A stretch of 21,388 bases of DNA from an uncultured Eubacteriales bacterium (GTDB taxonomy: Bacteria > Bacillota > Clostridia > Christensenellales > Aristaeellaceae): NCBI GenBank assembly GCA_900542395.1, contig UQNM01000041.1, positions 1 to 21,388 on the forward strand, in the 5' to 3' direction. Positions 7,914 to 14,862 of the stretch are shown here, in pieces. How positions within the stretch are numbered: position 1 is the stretch's first letter; each line of letters begins with the position of its first letter. The position numbers and the translations under genes were made by a program. The notes beneath the pieces were generated by a model that was given only the letters and a program-made list of their open reading frames with translations, made no database searches and was not told the DNA's origin.

Positions 7914-8669
7914 TCATCTCGGCAGCGGTTCCCGGCTCGTCGGCGCATCGCCGAAGAAGAACATCGCATCCTGCAAGTCGGTTTCGAGCATCGTGCCCTT
8001 TTTAACATAGTCCATGGCGCGCGCCAACATCGCGCTGCGGTCGTATTCCACCGCGCCGAATCGGATGTCGCCGTCTTCAATGAGCATATAATGGGCGCGC
8101 TTATCCCGGTCGTCCGGCCTGCGATAGGATGCTGAACCGGGATTGAGCCACAGGCGGTCGTTATCCAGCCGATGCACGAGCCTGCGGTGCGTATGCCCGA
8201 AGATCATGCGCCGCTCCGGCCTGCGCTCGCCTGCGTGCCACACGCGCCAGAACGCATCGAACGTCTGCACGCTCTCCGGCATGTCGTAGCTGTTATCCAG
8301 CATTTGGTGCTGCATCAGGTACGCTATACCATCCGCCTCAAAGCTCATGTGCTGCGGCCGCACGGCCAGAAACGCGATGTCTTCATCCGTCACCCGTTCG
8401 CAGTTGTCGTGCACCCATTTGTAGCGATTTGTTCCCCGAAACGCATCCACCTCGCCCGAAAACAGGATGTTGAGCAGATGCCTGTCGTGGTTGCCCATGA
8501 CGCAGTGCGCACCGTGTTCCCGGACCCAGCCGATCGCCTCATGCGGATCCGTGCCGTAATCCACATAGTCGCCCGCGCAGTAGATGGCGTCCACCGCGCC
8601 CGCGTCCTTTTCAATCGCCCGGAGCGCCGCGATATTCGCGTGAATATCGGAGAGAATCAATAAACGCAT
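7914..8669 (-). CDS. Calcineurin-like metallophosphoesterase
   Basis: A 251-aa cytosolic phosphoesterase with the complete dimetal signature: SDIHAN (Asp8, His10), GDYVDYG (Asp34), GNHD (Asn60, His61), MQHQ (His121) and GHTH (His159, His161). It resembles the small YfcE/MJ0936-type phosphodiesterases, which hydrolyse phosphodiester or phosphomonoester bonds with Mn2+ or similar metals; the family does not predict the natural substrate. The C-terminal 50 residues add a helical tail. ATG 8669 begins at the first beta strand. Its ribosome site AAAGGA is about 12 nt upstream, rather far, so translation may depend partly on coupling to the preceding gene, which stops 19 nt upstream. It sits mid-operon among sugar-related genes. 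Confidence 0.9.
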   Translation of the reverse strand: MRLLILSDIHANIAALRAIEKDAGAVDAIYCAGDYVDYGTDPHEAIGWVREHGAHCVMGNHDRHLLNILFSGEVDAFRGTNRYKWVHDNCERVTDEDIAFLAVRPQHMSFEADGIAYLMQHQMLDNSYDMPESVQTFDAFWRVWHAGERRPERRMIFGHTHRRLVHRLDNDRLWLNPGSASYRRPDDRDKRAHYMLIEDGDIRFGAVEYDRSAMLARAMDYVKKGTMLETDLQDAMFFFGDAPTSREPLPR

Positions 8670-8688
8670 CGGCTTTCGTCGTCCTTTC

Positions 8689-10284
8689 TTATTCGTCTTT
8701 CGGCCCCGGATAGGCGCTGCCGCCCGCCGCGACATACCCGCCGGAATGTCCCTGCTCGTCCCCGGCAATCCAGAAAGCGAACAGATCCGCCGCGATCAGT
8801 TCAAACCGAATCCTGAAAACCCGGCCTCGAAGCGCGGAAAGGTCGCCGCCGCGGAAGACGAGCTGGCGCTTTGTGCTGTCGGCAATCATCGGCACGCAAT
8901 CCGCAAAGGAATAGCCGGAAATCGGCCGCCCCGCCTCGTCTTCAATCTGCGCGCGGACAAAGCCCTCCGCCGCGTTCGCGTTGATGAACAGCAGCCGCCC
9001 TTCCTCAAAGCGCATCTTGCGGGTCAGCATGAACTGCCTCGTTCCGTTGGCGTGGAGCGACGCGAAACCGTCCCGGCGAAGCCGCGCAAAGCCGGTCGCC
9101 GCGCCGCCGTACAGATTTCCGTTTTCCGCCGAAGACGCGCCGCTGAATCCCGCAATCGGGAAAGCCAGTTCCTCCGGCGAGACAAGGCACAGCCCGCCGC
9201 AGGCATGTAGGTAGCCGCGCGCCCACGAGCCCGACCGATCCGTGCAGCGGATGAACGGGCTTCGGTTATCGCGGCTGAAATGGAAACCGTCGCGGCTGAA
9301 GCCCGCGTGGAGATCGATGTGCTTGGGCACGCCGCTGTTTTCGCAGACGGCGTTATGCGCCTGATCGAATCCCTTGATGATGGCAAACAGGCCGAGCATG
9401 ACGCTCTCATAGCCCACGCAGTTCAGGTGATAGAGCTGCGGCGGCAGATTTTTGTTGTAAATCGTGCCCGGTTCGCTCTCGCGCAGGTCGCGCACGTCGC
9501 AGCGCTGCCAGAAAGCAATCTGGTCGTTTGCCCACGACGCGCCCTCCATGAAGCGGTCGCACTCGTAGTAGCTGCGGCCGCGGCTGTACCACGGGGTCGA
9601 AGGCAGACCCGTGCGAATGGAAAATACCCATTTTCTGCGGAAGGGATTGTAGAAAAACGACGTATTGTCGCCGCAAAGGCCCGTTGTCACCGGGTCGCCA
9701 AAGTGCATGCCGTCCGCGCTGACGGCCACCTGCGCCACGTCGCCCTCCGGCGTTCTGAAATAGTGGAACATCTTATAGCGTTCCTCCGGATGCTCGGTCT
9801 CCTGATCGAGCCACACGCAGGAACCGTCCCGCTGCCAGCCGGGCTTGGGCACAAAAATGCGGTTTGTGCCCACCTGATTATCCAGCATCTTCCGCGTAAA
9901 ATGCCGCCTGTCGGCGGAAACCGCCAGCGCCGTTCCGTCAAACCAGCCGGCGTGGTAATACAGCCGATATACGCCGTCCGCGGGATCGTACCAGCATCCG
10001 TCGGTAAACGGCGCGGCAACAGGCGCAACGCCCCTGTTCCACTCCATCGGCGTTTCGGGCGCAAGCACAGGCGTTTCATCCAGCACAGCCTGATGAAAGC
10101 GCTTTTCCAGCCAGTTTTCCTCGATCAAAAAATCGTCGATGAACAACTGCCGCCCCACGTCGATCTTCGCCACATCCGGCCGGTTTTCCAGATACGGAAC
10201 GGGAAGTCCGCTCAAAGACATGTCATCCATGTCCCTCGGCGGCCAGACGTCCGGCAGCCTGATCCCATTGTACAGTTCTTCCAT
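8689..10284 (-). CDS. Predicted beta-propeller glycosidase-like protein
   Basis: A 531-aa protein without signal peptide or membrane segment. It shows repeated propeller-blade features of the GH32/GH43/GH130 type: WYDPADGVYRLYYH (about 98-111), SADRRHF (123-129), EERYKMFHYFR (167-177), SADGMHF (189-195), FYNPFRRKWVFS (211-222) and SRDGFHFSRD further on. Near the N-terminus, GRQLFIDDFLIEE (44-56) matches a motif I have seen in uncharacterised bacterial proteins of this kind. A C-terminal beta-rich part (after about residue 420) resembles the sandwich appended to GH32 enzymes. Candidate acidic residues are Asp50, Asp51 and Glu81, but I cannot assign a catalytic set. It lies in a sugar operon 15 nt after the broken hydrolase gene. 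ATG 10284 has AAAGGA 8 nt upstream. I recognise the fold class, not the activity. Confidence 0.7.
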   Translation of the reverse strand: MEELYNGIRLPDVWPPRDMDDMSLSGLPVPYLENRPDVAKIDVGRQLFIDDFLIEENWLEKRFHQAVLDETPVLAPETPMEWNRGVAPVAAPFTDGCWYDPADGVYRLYYHAGWFDGTALAVSADRRHFTRKMLDNQVGTNRIFVPKPGWQRDGSCVWLDQETEHPEERYKMFHYFRTPEGDVAQVAVSADGMHFGDPVTTGLCGDNTSFFYNPFRRKWVFSIRTGLPSTPWYSRGRSYYECDRFMEGASWANDQIAFWQRCDVRDLRESEPGTIYNKNLPPQLYHLNCVGYESVMLGLFAIIKGFDQAHNAVCENSGVPKHIDLHAGFSRDGFHFSRDNRSPFIRCTDRSGSWARGYLHACGGLCLVSPEELAFPIAGFSGASSAENGNLYGGAATGFARLRRDGFASLHANGTRQFMLTRKMRFEEGRLLFINANAAEGFVRAQIEDEAGRPISGYSFADCVPMIADSTKRQLVFRGGDLSALRGRVFRIRFELIAADLFAFWIAGDEQGHSGGYVAAGGSAYPGPKDE

Positions 10285-10299
10285 CGGTTCATTCCTTTC

Positions 10300-11744
10300 T
10301 CATGCGCGGCGATACACGCACTCGTCCTTTTCAAGTCCCTTGAACGTGCCGAAGGTGAACCATTTATCCACGCGCACCTCGTCGCCGTCAAACGTAAACA
10401 TATAGCGGTTTTCCGCTTCGGATTCCACCCACAGGACGGACATTTGAAGCCGCCCCTGCTCGTCCCACCACGCGCTGCTGCTCGTCTTGGTGATGATTTC
10501 GCGGTCATAGCGGTAGACCAGCTCGCCCGCCGTGCGCGTGCCCTGCAAATCCGCCGTCAGCGCGCGCTGCTCGCCATCCTCCGTCCATGTGATTTCGAGC
10601 TTGCCGTCGCGCGCGCGCAGGCGCATTTTGTCCGCGCCGGGATACGCGATGCGCTGCCTGCGTCTGGAATAAAGCACGCCGAAGGACAGCTTTCCCTCTT
10701 TCGGGACGAGCGTTATATCCAGATCGTGCGCGGAGAAATCCGCGCCGTTCGGATACGGATGCGGCACGGCCAAACGGCTCAGGCGCTCTTTCAGCATAGC
10801 GGCCGCCCTGCCCGCAGGCAGCGTTTCCACGTCGGCGTGAATCTGCGGCACGAGGATGTCAAACAGCGCGTTGAGCGTCGCCTGCGGCCCGTGGATCGGG
10901 TGATTCTCCCCTTCCTTGAGCAGATGCAGATCCGAATGTCCCATCAGTTCGCCGAGGAAACCCGCCTCGTTGATGGAGACGATCAAATCCAGCGACGGCA
11001 CGACGACGGAGAACTGGCCGAACGCGCCGTCCGCGCGGTACGAGCCTTCCGGCCTGCACATCCAGATCTGGTAGCCGTAGCCCACGCAGTTGTCGTAGAT
11101 ATACGGCGTGTGCGCGTGCGCAGGCCACGTGTCCATCCGTTCGGTGGTCGCGTCGTGCACAAAGGTCTCGCTCAGCAGGCGCACACCGTTCCAGACGCCG
11201 CCGTTCAGATACAGCTTCATCAGGCGCAGGTTATCTTCCGTCGTGGTGAACATGCCCATGCCGCCCAGACAAGTGCCGTCGTGTGGGAATTATAGCGCCA
11301 GAACGTGCCGGGTTCGTGGGCAATCGGTCGGGCGAAATACCGCTCCAGCCAATCTGCCGGATAGGTCGTTTCCTCTTCCTCCGAGCCGTCGCCCATCACC
11401 AGCAAATCGCGGATGGTCAGCCTTGAAAGCCTGTCGCTCATCTGCGCGGGCATCTTATCCGGCAGGATATCGCATACCCTGTCGCTCAGCTTGAGCAGCC
11501 CCTGATATTCCGCCAGACCGATGGCCGTCGCGGTGTAGGTTTTGCTCAGGGAATGGTCGCAGTGGTGCAGGCCGGGCGCAAACGGCGCCCACCACCCCTC
11601 CGCGCAGACCTTGCCGTGACACATAATCATCAGGCCGTGCATCTGGGTAAATCCGCCGTTTTCCAGCTCATCCAGAAATGCGTCAATCGCTTCGCTGGGA
11701 ATGCCCACCTCTTCCGGCAGGCAACGCTCAAATCGCTGAATCAT
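10300..11744 (-). pseudogene. Serine beta-lactamase-like hydrolase, internally deleted and frameshifted
   Basis: The 5' part (from ATG 11744, GAGGAGG 10 nt upstream) encodes a PF00144-type hydrolase with nucleophile motif SLSK (Ser65, Lys68) and WRYNS (Tyr151), then loses frame near 11280 and soon stops. The 3' part resumes in another frame at CLGGMGMFTTTEDN and runs to 10300. In this family about 50 residues normally separate the YxN motif from the GG-x-G-hydrophobic-x-TTED segment. Here only about six remain, so roughly 150 nt are missing rather than a single base. The junction lies in the repeated-looking tract CACGACGGCAC (11272-11282), consistent with deletion across a short homology. 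The start overlaps the LacI stop (ATGA). Intact relatives are esterases, D-aminopeptidases or beta-lactamases; no activity is expected here unless this is an assembly error. Confidence 0.85.
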
Positions 11745-12751
11745 GGTCTTTTTTCCTCCTCGCCCTTTGCGCCGCACGTGCTTTCTCTCGCGCTCAACGT
11801 CACAGGAAACACCATATCAACCGGCACTTTTTCGCCGTGAATCTGTTTAATCAAACACTCTATCGCCATTTCGCACATCTCCGGAATCGGCTGGCGGATG
11901 CTGGTCAGCGGCGGGCACAGGCAGGCCGCCAGATAATTGTCGTTAAAGCCGATCACGCGGATGTCTTCCGGCACGCGCCGCCCGCTTGCCACCGCGCAGC
12001 GCACGACGGAAGCCGCAATCTGGTCGCTGGTGCAGAACACACCGTCCGCATCCGGAAACGTATCGAGCACCTGCCTGGCCAATTTGGAATAATCGCCGTG
12101 CAAGCTGTCGTTCTCCTTGGTTTCAAAAATGCGTTCCTCCAGCCCATGCTCACGCATGACGCTGCAAAAGCCCACGAATCGGTCATACGCCGGGAGCAGC
12201 TTGTCGTGCACGGCCGCAATCATCACTGGGCGCTTGCTTCCGCTGGCGAGCAGTTCCTCCGCCGCCATGCGGCCGCCCATGTGGTTGTCGCAAAGCACCG
12301 TCGGCAGCCGGCCGACCTTGATGCGCTCGAAGGAAACGACCGGAAGGTTGTCGTCCAGCAGCGCGTCGAGCTCGCGGGAACGCAGACTGATGATGATGCC
12401 GTCCACCTGATTGGCCTTGAGCATCCCGACATACTCCAGCGCCCGATCGTTCTGGCCGTCGGACGCATAGATCATCACCTTGTATCCGTGCCGCATGGCT
12501 GCAAGAATCAGTTGATTGGTGACCTCGCCAAAGTACGGATCATCGACAGAAGGCACCAGCAGACCGATGATTTTCGTTCTGCGTCGGGTCAACGACCGCG
12601 CGACTTCATTGGGCTGATAGTTCAGCTCCTCCATCGTCGCGTAGATTTTGTCGTGCATCTCCTGACTGATGTAGCCGCGTTTGTTGAGCACGCGGGAAAC
12701 CGTCGTCACCGAAACGCCGGCGCGCTGCGCTACTTCTTTGATGGTCGCCAT
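11741..12751 (-). CDS. LacI-family transcriptional regulator
   Basis: A 336-aa repressor-type protein. The N-terminal helix-turn-helix is ATIKEVAQRAGVSVTTVSRV followed by the hinge helix NEVARSLTRRRT (about 48-59), which inserts in the minor groove at the central CG of LacI-type operators. The rest is a periplasmic-binding-protein-like effector domain (KIIGLLVPSVDDPYFGEV, VDGIIISLR, DGVFCTSDQIA, VIGFNDN). Such proteins usually sense the sugar or a catabolite of their own operon. The gene is internal to the operon whose promoter carries the palindrome at 14550-14565, so autoregulation is likely. AAAGGAG lies 9 nt upstream of ATG 12751, and the stop overlaps the next start by ATGA. Confidence 0.95.
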   Translation of the reverse strand: MATIKEVAQRAGVSVTTVSRVLNKRGYISQEMHDKIYATMEELNYQPNEVARSLTRRRTKIIGLLVPSVDDPYFGEVTNQLILAAMRHGYKVMIYASDGQNDRALEYVGMLKANQVDGIIISLRSRELDALLDDNLPVVSFERIKVGRLPTVLCDNHMGGRMAAEELLASGSKRPVMIAAVHDKLLPAYDRFVGFCSVMREHGLEERIFETKENDSLHGDYSKLARQVLDTFPDADGVFCTSDQIAASVVRCAVASGRRVPEDIRVIGFNDNYLAACLCPPLTSIRQPIPEMCEMAIECLIKQIHGEKVPVDMVFPVTLSARESTCGAKGEEEKRP

Positions 12752-12772
12752 TGGCTCGTTCTCCTTTGCTGG

Positions 12773-13633
12773 TCAGGGGCAGCAGACGACCTTCATACCG
12801 TCGTAGGCCACCTCGATTCCATGGGGCGCGGCGAACCGCTCCCATTCCGAATGGGTCATATCGTTCATGTGGGAAAGATGGTTGAGGATATAGCGCGTAT
12901 CCGCCTTCACCAGCCCCGCCTTGTTCAGCCGCTCCCGCAGGCGCAGCACCTCGGCAAAGCCCATGTGCCCGTCGCCCTTGAGCGTTCCGCGCGCACAATC
13001 CATGCTGACCACGGAAAATGTCAGGCCGGTGGTTTTCAGATATTCGTCGTTTTCCTCGCTCAATTCGCCGGTGTCGTTCGCATACAGCATCGCCGTTTTT
13101 CCATCCGAAATGGCGTAAATCAGGCAGTCCTCCACCTGAATCGGCCGATGGTTCGCGCGCAGCGGGTAGAAGGTATACCCGGCGGCCTCAAACGGCTCAA
13201 ACGGCTTCACCTCGTGAAAACGGAAGCGCTCTTCCCTCGCCCGTTCCGCACCGGCGCAGGCCGAAAGGAAGCGCTTTTTCACCCACAGATTGCCGTATAG
13301 ATCCAGCACGTTTTCTTCCTCCGGCACATCCGGACGAAGCGCGCAGGACGGCGTGCCGCGGTTTTGAAGCGCGTATATATCCTGATGATCCGGATGCGAA
13401 TGGGTGAAGACGATGCACTTGAGTCGATCCAGCCGCAGGCCGAATCTCAGCTTCTGCGCGTGGATATCCGGCGAGAGATCGATCAGCACATCTTCGCCCA
13501 GCAGCGTGCAGGCGCGCATGCGCAGGCTCTTTCCGCCCTCCCGCATCGAGCGCAGGCAGACGGGGCAGGCGCAGAACGTGGCGGGCATGCCCTCCGCCGC
13601 GCCGGTTCCCAGATATTGATACTCCACGGCCAA
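12773..13633 (-). CDS. PhnP-like metallo-beta-lactamase-fold hydrolase
   Basis: A protein of about 286 aa with the beta-lactamase-fold zinc motif THSHPDH (His78, His80, Asp82, His83), later ligands in YANDTGELS and LNHLSH, and an N-terminal CACPVC cluster (Cys21, Cys23, Cys26). Together with the opening YLGTGAAEG and the ending FDGM-like AYDGMKV, this matches PhnP, the phosphoribosyl 1,2-cyclic phosphate phosphodiesterase of the C-P lyase pathway; the Cys cluster binds a structural zinc there. No phn genes are nearby, so a different cyclic or diester substrate is likely. Start choice is uncertain. TTG 13633 has AAAGGAG 6 nt upstream and fits the family start. ATG 13657 overlaps the permease stop (TAATG) and would add eight residues. 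Confidence 0.85.
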   Translation of the reverse strand: MAVEYQYLGTGAAEGMPATFCACPVCLRSMREGGKSLRMRACTLLGEDVLIDLSPDIHAQKLRFGLRLDRLKCIVFTHSHPDHQDIYALQNRGTPSCALRPDVPEEENVLDLYGNLWVKKRFLSACAGAERAREERFRFHEVKPFEPFEAAGYTFYPLRANHRPIQVEDCLIYAISDGKTAMLYANDTGELSEENDEYLKTTGLTFSVVSMDCARGTLKGDGHMGFAEVLRLRERLNKAGLVKADTRYILNHLSHMNDMTHSEWERFAAPHGIEVAYDGMKVVCCP

Positions 13634-13656
13634 TCGAATCTCCTTTCTTTTTTGCA

Positions 13657-14508
13657 TTATCCTTTGATGCCGGACATCGCGACGGACTGCACGAACTGCT
13701 TTTGGAACACGAGGAAGATGACCAGAATCGGCAGGGTAATCATCGCGCTGAACGCGAAAATCTGTCCCCAGAAGGTATACACCGAGTCGTTCAGGCCGCG
13801 CAGCGCCTGCGGCAGCGTGCGCCACGTGTTATCGCGGGTCACGAGCGTCGGCCAGAGCAGATCGCCCCACGCGCGGATGAAGGACATGATGGCGACCGTC
13901 GCATAAATCGGCTTGGAGAGCGGGGTCATGATCTTGAAGAACACGCCGGTGTAGCTTTCTCCGTCGATGATGGCCGCCTCCAGCAGATCCTTCGGCATGC
14001 CGCGGAAATGCTGATAAAACAGGAAGACATACATCGGCGTCGCCAGATTCGGAATGGCCAGCGCCCAAATGGTGTTGATGATGCCCAAATTAAAGGCCAC
14101 CATGAAGCGGTTGATGATAACGGCCTCGGTCGGAATGATGGTCAGCGCGATCATCAGCGAAACGAGCAGCTTCTGCCCCCGAAATTCAAGCATGCCCAGC
14201 GCGTAGCCCATCATGCCGTTGATGAACATGCCGACGAACACCTGAATGATGGCGTTGACGGCCGAGTTGCGGAAGTAATGCAGAAAGTCGAGCTTTTCAA
14301 ACACGGCGACATAGTTTTCGAGCGTCAGGTTGCCATAGGGAATGAACGCCTTGAGCGTCGCCATATCCGAAACGAGCTGCGTCTCGCTCTTGACAGAGGA
14401 AACGAACAGGAACAGCAGCGGCGCCAGAAAAACGACCGCCAGCGCGATATAAAGCACGTAGAACAGGGCGGACGTGACCGTCTTTTTCGTCTTATTTTCC
14501 ACTTTCAT
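13657..14508 (-). CDS. Carbohydrate ABC transporter permease, MalG/UgpE type
   Basis: A 283-aa inner-membrane protein with about six transmembrane helices. The EAA loop that docks the ATPase is LLEAAIIDGESYTGVFFKI (about 175-193). The MalG-like C-terminus ends in QSVAMSGIKG, and the C-terminal aromatic-rich helices (WGDLLWP, TFWGQIFAF) are typical of CUT1 sugar importers. Family members work with a second permease, a binding protein and a shared MsmK/UgpC-type ATPase. None of these is visible here: this is the first gene after the operon promoter, with glutamine synthetase upstream in the same direction behind a terminator. GGAGG lies about 10 nt before ATG 14508. UgpE imports glycerophosphodiesters, an interesting parallel with the GDPD gene in the same operon. 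Confidence 0.92.
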   Translation of the reverse strand: MKVENKTKKTVTSALFYVLYIALAVVFLAPLLFLFVSSVKSETQLVSDMATLKAFIPYGNLTLENYVAVFEKLDFLHYFRNSAVNAIIQVFVGMFINGMMGYALGMLEFRGQKLLVSLMIALTIIPTEAVIINRFMVAFNLGIINTIWALAIPNLATPMYVFLFYQHFRGMPKDLLEAAIIDGESYTGVFFKIMTPLSKPIYATVAIMSFIRAWGDLLWPTLVTRDNTWRTLPQALRGLNDSVYTFWGQIFAFSAMITLPILVIFLVFQKQFVQSVAMSGIKG

Positions 14509-14543
14509 CCTCAGTCGCCCTCCGTAAGCTTATCAGCCTTTTA

Positions 14544-14572
14544 ATTATATGTCAACCGGTTAGCATAAAAAA
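14544..14572 (-). promoter_or_regulatory. Operon promoter with LacI-type operator
   Basis: On the minus strand the sequence TGCTAACCGGTTGACA (14565 down to 14550) is a near-perfect palindrome, TGnnAACCGGTTnnCA, with the central CG expected for LacI-family operators. It directly abuts a perfect TATAAT (14549 to 14544). The matching -35 position would be a weak T-run (14572-14567). Alternatively, TTGACA inside the operator (14555-14550) is a -35 with TAAGCT 17 nt on. Either way a bound repressor would cover the promoter. The LacI protein encoded at 11741-12751 is the obvious candidate. Confidence 0.75.
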
Positions 14573-14744
14573 TGACCATAATTTTTTCCTTATTTGCAGC
14601 ATATCTCCTTGTTTATAACAGAAATCGTTTTTATTTTCCCTGTTTTCAGCCAGCTTTCCCGCATTTTTTCGCGCAGAACCCATACCAGATATGCTATGCG
14701 GTTCACATTTGAAGCGTGCCGGAGCAGAACATCGCGGACAGCAC
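14573..14744. other. AT-rich spacer without recognised genes
   Basis: This stretch between the operon promoter and the glnN terminator is clearly richer in A and T than its surroundings. It has no supported coding region on either strand and no tRNA. It could hold upstream activator sites for the operon, but I see no second copy of the LacI-type palindrome. Confidence 0.4.
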
Positions 14745-14800
14745 AAAAAGCCCCATACGCCGCGGAATGACCAAAGCATCCTGTGCGTATGAGGCTTTTT
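14745..14800. terminator. Terminator of glutamine synthetase gene
   Basis: AAAAAGCCCCATACGC (14745-14760) pairs with GCGTATGAGGCTTTTT (14785-14800) with one mismatch. The T-run in leftward transcription follows the stem, and the symmetry makes it usable in both directions. The 24-nt loop is unusually long for a simple intrinsic terminator. It lies about 60 nt beyond the glnN stop and insulates the sugar operon promoter. Confidence 0.75.
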
Positions 14801-14862
14801 GCTATGCTTCTTTTCTCGGTCGATCGGGCGTTCCATCAGCCGATGGGCATCCGCCCCTCTTT

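Noticed and set aside
12773..13633. C-P lyase (phn) pathway gene cluster
   Set aside because: The protein looks like PhnP, but no other phn gene is present, so a phosphonate pathway cannot be supported.
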